A DNA stretch of 64,000 bases from Strobilurus pachycystidiatus (Eukaryota; Basidiomycota; Agaricomycetes; Agaricales; Physalacriaceae). Positions 57,895 through 64,000 of this stretch are shown here, piece after piece. Made by a program: the position numbers and the translations under genes. The notes beneath the pieces were generated by a model, which saw only the letters and a list, made by a program, of their open reading frames with translations, did no database searches and had not been told where the DNA came from. The stretch is from the NCBI GenBank assembly GCA_019915135.1, contig JAHLMK010000006.1, forward strand, positions 620,001-684,000, written 5' to 3'. Each line of letters begins with the position of its first letter. Position 1 is the stretch's first letter.

Positions 57895-58529
57895 CGCGCA
57901 GATTATAAAGCCCAGTCACTGCGCTACCGAGGGTTTCAAACTCCGATCTGACAGGTCCGGCTATGTTCCGCGCAGCGCCTCAACTCAAGACTGGCAGCGT
58001 ATCCACGTCCCAATTGACATTTCTACACCTGCATCGCCCTCTGCCAGCGCCTGAACCCATTTGCCAGGCCTCTCGACGCTCAAAAGGCCAGTGCAGACAT
58101 CACGTCGAGTCAGGCAGTGTCATGATGCATGCCGGAACCGCTGTCTGAACCTGGATCTCTATCAGTGCCCATATGGCGCCCGCCCCGAGTAACCCAAAAG
58201 CACTGCGCCGCCAGCACCGCCTGTCGAACGTGCGAGCGCCAGAACCAGCATGTGACAGTACATTTCCCATAGACGTCGGAGATTGGTCACCGCCTCCGTG
58301 TGCACCGCCGCAGAGCAAGCAGACACATCGATGGGGGCACCTTTCGCTTGCCCTGAATAACCATGTCCTTATATACCGCGCCAGGGGCAGCAGGAGTCAT
58401 CGCGGACGCGACGGAGTACGCGTCCGGTCTCGTGACATGACTCAAAGCCCGCGCCACATGCGAGAATCTGAAGAGAAACGGCCGAACGCGCCGAGCACGT
58501 TCAAGTAGTCAAGTTCTGCCCTTAGGCTT
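57895..58529. other. bZIP upstream region to the right block edge
   Basis: A 111-codon frame at 58173-58508 (+) is Arg/Pro-rich without family likeness. Probably promoter DNA, possibly including a Gcn4-like long leader. Confidence 0.4.
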
Positions 58530-58537
58530 GGAAGGTG

Positions 58538-59372
58538 CCTAGGTTCATTCATCTCAAACATACCTATGCTCCCGGACACGGCGTGAAAGATTTCATAGCC
58601 GTGACGGTGAAGGTACTTCCATCAGGCACTGTAACAATCTTGTTCGCTCATTGGGGTCAGTTACACCTACAGATTATGACGAGATGGGAAAAGGACGAGA
58701 AACCGACTCCGAGTCTCTCCAACACGCCGAAGACTTCCCCTAGTACGGTGTTCTGTTCTCGGGCCACTGCTTCATTATAACTCAACTTGGTAAGGTGACC
58801 GCCTAGAAAACCGATACATAATTGAACTTATATTGCAGTTAACACATATCCATGCATAATGGCCACATCGAAATTGCACTCTATGTCTTCCTGCGAAGGC
58901 GTCGAAATGGATCTCGCACTGGAGGGTGTGGAGAGCAGCCCTTTTCCCTTACTTGCCCTCTTCGTCATTTTGTTGTTGCCAGGCAATGTCAAGGATCGAC
59001 GTGACAGTGCACTGACAGTTATTGCGAAGCTCAAGCTCAGGTAGCTCAAGGCCAAAAAGGGAACTTAGCAGCTCTCCGTCCGGATAGTGACCGGCCCAAA
59101 TACGACAGAGACAAAGACGCAAAAGTTAGGCAGGGCGACAACATTAGTGTCAGTGGGTTTGGAAGGAAGTTAGCAGGGTTTGATGTCCGACTCCTGTCGC
59201 AAGATCGCGTTAGACTTGAACCACTCCCAGTAACGCCAACTCGATGACAGTCGATCGAGTGCCAGGGTTCGAGTCTAGACCTGTAGATACTTACAGTCTG
59301 AATCAATTATTGATTCTTTTAGCGGGCGGGTGAGGTCTATCTACGGCCGTATTCTGACTAGCAAATGATGCC
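58538..59372 (+). pseudogene. Remnant of the kinase-like gene, right copy
   Basis: Starts in the middle of the N-terminal region (FIHLKHTYAPGHGVKDF, matching FIHLTHTYAPGHSVKDF), keeps the two introns and MATSKLHSMSSCEGVEMD, then breaks: a stop after AKLKLR and shifted frames through the segment equivalent to GDNIGVSEFRRKLAGFDVR. The whole catalytic region is deleted. Only about 100 bp of the 3' end (59277-59372) remains, recognisable by CAGAATACGGCCGTAGATA on the minus strand. Confidence 0.7.
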
Positions 59373-59404
59373 CGTATATGTGTAGTATTGGGGTGGGCAG
59401 TGAG

Positions 59405-61122
59405 TTATCTTCTGAGATGGCTAAACAAGGTCACGACCCTCGTCAAATACTTTTTGGCAAACATGCCGAGACCTATTGGACAGTAAGCCCAAAGAAACGG
59501 TCGAAAATAGAAGGAGCACGTACCATAACTGGAAGACTTCTTTACCGGTGTTGTTTTGTCCGTGGTGTCCGAATCTATCGACGTCAAGTTAGGAGGAATT
59601 GCTGGAGTTGCTGATATATCCGTACCATGTGGGGCAGATGTTGAGACCAAAGATTGAGTCCTAGGTGTCACAGAATCTTCCTCAGCCGTGAGCTGCTCGA
59701 GTGGCGAAGAGGACAACGATGCTTCAAGAACAGCGTGAAGGACAGCGTCAACCGGAGGCTGGGCTGCATTCTCTGTGTCAGAGTCTGGTACGCCTAATTG
59801 ATTAAGCACGACAAGTATGCACTAGTAGAGAGATAATCGTACCAGAAGCGGGGAGATTGGTGTCTGGACCACTGGTCGCTTGTTGGGGATCTACCGGCAC
59901 CCGCTGTTCGGTCTGGTTGGGTCCGGAGTCAATATCTGGCCCCGAGGATACGTCTTTTGGTTCAATTGATGACACTGCTTCGAGTTTTGATGGCTTTTGG
60001 AGAGCATCAAGCTCGGCGTCTAACTGTGCAGCTCGTTGTATCTGTTCTTTGACCCGGTCCTCGTGTTCTTTCTCCAACCTAGACCGCAATGAGCGATGTG
60101 TGCATTATGTTTTAGAAAGCAGTACCGTTTAAGATATTCCAACTCCTCGATAAACTCCCATGGGTTTCCGACCTCGTCTGCGCTGATGGTCTCGAGATCG
60201 ACCGAGAAGCTGACGAAAGGCTCGTTGGCATATTGATGTAGTGTTTCGTCGAGATCTTGGGCGCGCTGGTTCATAGGATGACTATGTCGCGACATTCTGT
60301 CTTCCTCATTCGGCGCGTCCATATCAAACGTGGCGTTGGCGTTGACTGAGTCAGAGTCAGAATCGGAGTCGTCTGAATCGGTAGGAAAGTCGCATCCATA
60401 GTCTTCGTCAGAGGTATCGCCCTCAGAGTCTGTGTCGGTGGCGTCCGCGTCCTCTTCTCGATCACCTGGCGCAGGGGAGAGAGGTGCGGGAGCTGGCAGC
60501 GCTGGGAGTGTCGTGGTCGGAGGCATGGGGGCTTGTGTAGGACAGGATGCTACCGAAACATAGGGATCACCATCAGAGGCCTGGACCTTTCCGCTCTGAA
60601 GCATTTGTTGCCATCGCCTATCTCTCATCGCCTGCACGGTCAATAAGCCAGCCTCCTCCAGTTGGTACTTCCCGCGCTCCCTAGGGTCCTTGACCGTATA
60701 TCGAGTTTGGACTTCTACAATCGCTGGCGTAGGATGAACGCAATTTGGCCAAGGAAGCGGTGGATCGCAGACGAGCGGCTCTCTATGGAGTGGGTGTTCG
60801 GTATTTGGGGCGACGGGGATTGACATTTCAGCCAGGTCAAACTTATCGAGACCTGCCACCGGACCCCGCGTAGACAGAAGCGAGATGGCGAAAGCAAAAG
60901 GAATTCCGACGTGTGGAACAGTCCGATACTGTTGGTCATCAGTTGCTACAGAGCTCCAGTGACGATGAACAAACCACGAACACCATAAGTGCAAGCCACG
61001 TATTTCTTGGGCTGCATAACGCGACAGGCACTGGTTACTTCCGGATCGTTGAGACGCTCAAGACTGGCCTCCGGATCGAGTTGAATGATAATATACTCGC
61101 CGTATTGCGGAAGAAGAGACAT
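59405..61122 (-). CDS. Gene B, right copy: acidic protein of unknown function
   Basis: Start at 61122 (MSLLPQYGEYII) with the same exon plan as B1: a short first exon, a 34-35 nt intron to YRTVPHVGIPFAFAISLLST, a long exon with SDDSDSDSDSVNANA, then LEKEHEDRVKEQIQRAAQLD and a tail ending in a frame equivalent to TRVVTLF. Relative to B1 it lacks about 26 residues in the Pro-rich middle, an in-frame change, and has many amino-acid substitutions but no stop. Preserved frames in both diverged copies argue that the protein is, or was until recently, under selection. No domain recognised. Confidence 0.65.
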
Positions 61123-61680
61123 GGTGGGAGATGGTTTTGTGGCTCAAGACGATACCTATCAAGATATATGGGAAGACAACAAGAATGCACCAATCAGGAA
61201 AGACGGCGAATGAATGCTGAACCTCGGCCATCGATTCTTGTTGTTCGAATACAATAAACGGAGGATTGGGAAGGAACAAAAAGGTTGTTGTTATGTCAGC
61301 CTGTAGTAGACGGCGTTTCCCGATTGGGTCTTGTTCAGGTCCCTCATCAAATTGTCCACATTCAATTTTGGTTTGAGAAGATCCCGCTAACAATCTCACT
61401 CGTATCAGTGGAACCATTGAGTTGTTGCTCACAGATCCGATCAACGAACAGCACTCTGCTTTGTCCCGTTCTGCGGCTTTCTTGTTTCCCTATGATCGAG
61501 GAGCAGCGATTCTTGTTCCACTTGCGAGGCCTACCTTTCCTTGATCAAACAATGCACAAGCATATAAGATGCCTCAGAGATCACCTTGCAAGTATCGCCA
61601 CCTTCTCTCCAAACTGCCTCTTTTTCGGTCTACTCCGAGCTTGCTCTCAGTCTCTACGCGCTCTCAGTCTGCTTGCTATC
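61123..61680. promoter_or_regulatory. Shared spacer between divergent genes A and B, right copy
   Basis: 558 bp between the start codons, homologous to the left spacer. An A-frame extension upstream of 61681 is open back to 61285 but is not kept in the left copy, so it is treated as leader. Confidence 0.5.
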
Positions 61681-62725
61681 ATGTCCTCGCATTCTATTCC
61701 GGATGGTGGCGACATCCTTTTCTGTCATGAGTCCCTGGTCTTGCCTTACTACAATATCTGTCTCAAAGGCTTTAAGGACATGGAGGATTCTGGCACCGGA
61801 CTTACCTGCTCTCCGGAGACCCTCTGTTCTTTTAGGACGGCTCAGACGTACATCACTAGAACCCAGAAAAGGTTACACAAGCTGCACGAGTCCAGGAAAC
61901 GAGGGCGTCCTGTGATCGCTTGTGCTAGCACCAAGGTGGTGTACAGTCACCACGATGAACCTTGGATATACCCAATGGGCACCTTTGACGGCCACGACCT
62001 CGACAATCTTCCCATCATCCTCCAGGCCTTTGCACTTCCCGTTATGCTCTGCGACATTACCCCAGAGGAAGCGAAAGACCATACCTTTCTAGAGACCAAC
62101 CCAATGTGGGTTGCCGCGCCCGGAAAGCGTGTATGGGTAGTTGCCATCCCGTTGCAACCCAAATCCTGCAAATGGCCCTCGGAGCCTTGGAATGACAAAT
62201 ACAAGTTCAGATTGGAGTCCAATCAGCTTGAGACTCTGTCGAGGAGGGCAGAAAAAGCCGGAGCTCAGTTTAAGGCCCTCGCCGCCAATCCAGAATACCT
62301 TATCAACTTCGCGAACTCGCTGAAGAAGTCATACAATGTAGGAGCGAATGTTCATCTTTGAGTTCCTAAAGTCTGATCGTATTGATAATGTAGGCAGCTA
62401 AGAAACATCGGCGCGCACAGAAGGCGAAGGCGGAGGCGGACTTGGCAGCCAAGAAAGCAGCTCGAAATGCGGCCCGGGAAGCTGAATTGCAAGCGAAAAG
62501 TCCCCCTGCCGTTGACTCGCTCACTGCGTCTATGGGTGCACTGACCATGGTCGTACGTCTTGCTGCTTTCGTACCACTCCATCATAAAGAACTCACCGAA
62601 CATTTAGGGCTCGCATCACAAGTCAAACGCGCCTATGAATGACGAAGATATATCGAGTGCATTGGTACGTCAAGTTCGAACTCCCAGTCGCTTTGCTCTA
62701 ACAATCATGGATACTCAAGGCCTAG
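61681..62725 (+). CDS. Gene A, right copy: unknown protein with basic coiled tail
   Basis: No family recognised. Four exons, 61681-62337, 62394-62552, 62608-62664 and 62720-62725, give 292 residues. The globular part includes MSSHSIPDGGDILFCHESLV, YYNICLKGFKDM, CASTKVVYSHHDEPWIYPMG and VMLCDITPEEAKDHTFLET. The second exon is a highly basic Ala/Lys-rich helix (KKHRRAQKAKAEADLAAKKA) like a coiled or nucleic-acid-contacting segment. The end is PMNDEDISSALA. The start at 61681 was chosen because the left copy begins at the same Met. It is divergent to B2. The opposite charges of A's tail and B's acidic tract invite the idea that the two proteins bind each other; this is speculation. Confidence 0.65.
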
Positions 62726-63199
62726 GCGTCCTTACGGACTGCATCGTATGGCTCCCGTTTCTTCCTTGCTTCTGTTACCCAGTCCCTCCCTGTTTCCCTA
62801 TTACATTAAGTATCATTGCCTATAATTCACCTACGATCTTTACCTTATAGTGCTGTACCTGTCAGACCACTGGCACGGACGTAACAGATATTTGTGAACT
62901 TGATGCACTTGTATTCGAGTACAGGTTCATCGTCTAGAGGACATGTGGCGCGTATGATGTTCTTGCCCTTGAAGAACCGTGACGTCGCCGTTATTTTGAG
63001 TCTCTTGTGAGACTGCTATTCACGCCGTTCGAGTTATTACCCGCGACTTTCCGCCGGACATCGAGTCACTATCAGCTACGCCAAGTCGCCTGAGTATGTG
63101 AGTGCGAGCTGCTCGTAACGAGTTTGCAAGGTTACACCTAAGATTCTACTTCATTCAAACGCTCGACGAACTCCGAAACAGGGTTATTCGACGCCGTGC
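62726..63199. other. Spacer between gene A and the O-methyltransferase
   Basis: 3' flanks of convergent genes; nothing else seen. Confidence 0.4.
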
Positions 63200-64000
63200 T
63201 TACGAAGGGATCGCCACAGTGACTGACTGGTGCAATGCATCGGGACGACTGATACGATCCAACTTCCATCCACTCTGCCAAAGAAGGTCCCGGAGTTGAA
63301 ATAGCGTCCGTTCCTTTCCATTCAGCGTGGCCATCATCTGCGACTCAGTGAACAGAAGTCGTACGAGAGGTTATAAGAATCTTGCCAGAAGGGAATATGC
63401 ATGCCCTACGAAGTTCGCGTGCCCGTGGTTCGCTAGTAGATTATCCTCATTCGTATGCGTTGCGTATGACAGTACGGGGTCAATGATCACAATTTCGGTC
63501 TTGGGACCGGCTGCCTCCCTAAGACGCTTCAAGATACGAACACAGTTCGCGTCATTCCAGCTATGCAGTATTGAGCGAAGTAAGTAGACGTCGGCCCCAG
63601 TGATAGGTTGGTGCTGGAAGAAGTCATGACCTATGCAGAGAACCAGGTGAGTCTGTCGACATGTAACAGGGTCAAGCTTACCCAGAAACTTAATACGACC
63701 ACTGTTGAACGCCTCAGGATCCTTTGACAACCAGAACTGTGCTAGTCGTGAACTAGACTCGAGGATTCTCAAACCGCCGTACCTGTCGCGTGTCACTCTC
63801 AAGAAAAGGCAGATCTTGGAGCGTAATATTCAAAGGCGGCTGCAGCTTTGCGACCGCCAGTAAGGCCGCCCCAACGCCGCTACCAACATCCACCACGACA
63901 GCATTCTCCGGAAGCGACTTCCAATCATATCCCACTGTCGCGCTATCAACGCCCACAAACTCGAGCTCGCTTCAAAGAACCAACCTTCCACTATTCGTGA
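63200..64000 (-). CDS. O-methyltransferase, 3' part (runs off the window)
   Basis: This SAM-dependent methyltransferase of the fungal O-methyltransferase (plant COMT-like) family is cut by the window edge at its 5' side. Visible parts are VVVDVGSGVGAALLAVAKLQ (SAM-binding motif I), ITLQDLPF, a segment ending in GHDFFQHQPITGADVYLLRS, ILHSWNDANCVRILKRLREA (catalytic His in the HSWND-type motif) and TEIVIIDPVLSYA. After two or three short introns the last exon gives LFTESQMMATLNGKERTLFQ and ends RPDALHQSVTVAIPS at 63200. It probably methylates a phenolic or polyketide hydroxyl in secondary metabolism; the substrate is unknown. Confidence 0.85.

Larger units (their letters stand above)
58530..61870 (-). 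repeat. Right block of the inverted segmental duplication
   Basis: Reverse-oriented counterpart of 50895-55070. It is about 0.8 kb shorter, mainly because the kinase middle is missing between about 59240 and 59277. Junction with non-duplicated DNA at the gene A side lies inside gene A at about 61869. Confidence 0.8.

Noticed and set aside
59260..59285. GGTTCGAGTC, a match to the tRNA B box
   Set aside because: No matching A box, acceptor stem or 70-90 nt fold around it; it lies at the deletion junction of the kinase remnant.
61285..61680. In-frame upstream extension of gene A2
   Set aside because: The equivalent left-block region does not keep this frame, and the residues look non-coding; the conserved Met at 61681 is preferred.
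1..64000. A secondary-metabolite cluster
   Set aside because: FAD monooxygenase, GST, P450, O-methyltransferase and MFS genes are present, but no backbone synthase is seen and they are separated by tens of kilobases of housekeeping genes.

Overview
The window is nuclear DNA of a filamentous basidiomycete, most likely an Agaricomycete. Genes are split by many short introns (about 45-80 nt, GT..AG), neighbouring genes lie on both strands with short spacers, and the proteins are typical fungal ones: a RUS/DUF647 protein, an F-box protein, a GtaA-type glutaminase, a P450, a siderophore-type MFS transporter and small secreted proteins. No rRNA, tRNA or CRISPR array could be supported.

Layout. 1.4-18.5 kb is an ordinary gene-bearing stretch: FAD monooxygenase (+), exosome nuclease DIS3/RRP44 (-), an unrecognised gene (-), a 45-residue secreted peptide gene too small for routine ORF calling (-), a phi-like glutathione S-transferase (-), a siderophore-type MFS transporter (-) and a RUS-family gene (+). 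18.7-23.8 kb is a fold-back element with two near-identical 1.03 kb inverted arms packed with a short motif around a roughly 3 kb core that has no convincing gene. 23.8-30.8 kb is gene-poor: a P450 gene carrying an in-frame stop, a relic of the 5' end of the RUS gene, and a decayed cyclin. 30.8-50.8 kb is again gene-bearing: CBM21 phosphatase-targeting protein, an unknown membrane protein, a relic of the PUF6 5' end, a membrane-anchored GtaA-like protein, PUF6, F-box protein, small secreted protein, acyl-DHAP-reductase-like SDR, and an amino-acid permease.

50.9-62.7 kb is the most unusual part. A block of three genes (called here A, B and a kinase-like gene) occurs twice in opposite orientation on either side of a Gcn4/CPC1-type bZIP gene. 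A and B are divergently transcribed from a shared spacer. Loss is complementary: the left block keeps B and the kinase but has a truncated A, and the right block keeps A and B but has only a kinase remnant. The window ends inside an O-methyltransferase gene.

Several genes fit secondary or stress metabolism (FAD monooxygenase, GST, P450, O-methyltransferase, siderophore-type transporter), but they are scattered and do not form an evident cluster. Exon boundaries were derived by hand from reading-frame continuity, splice consensus and remembered family conservation; no alignment or database search was run.
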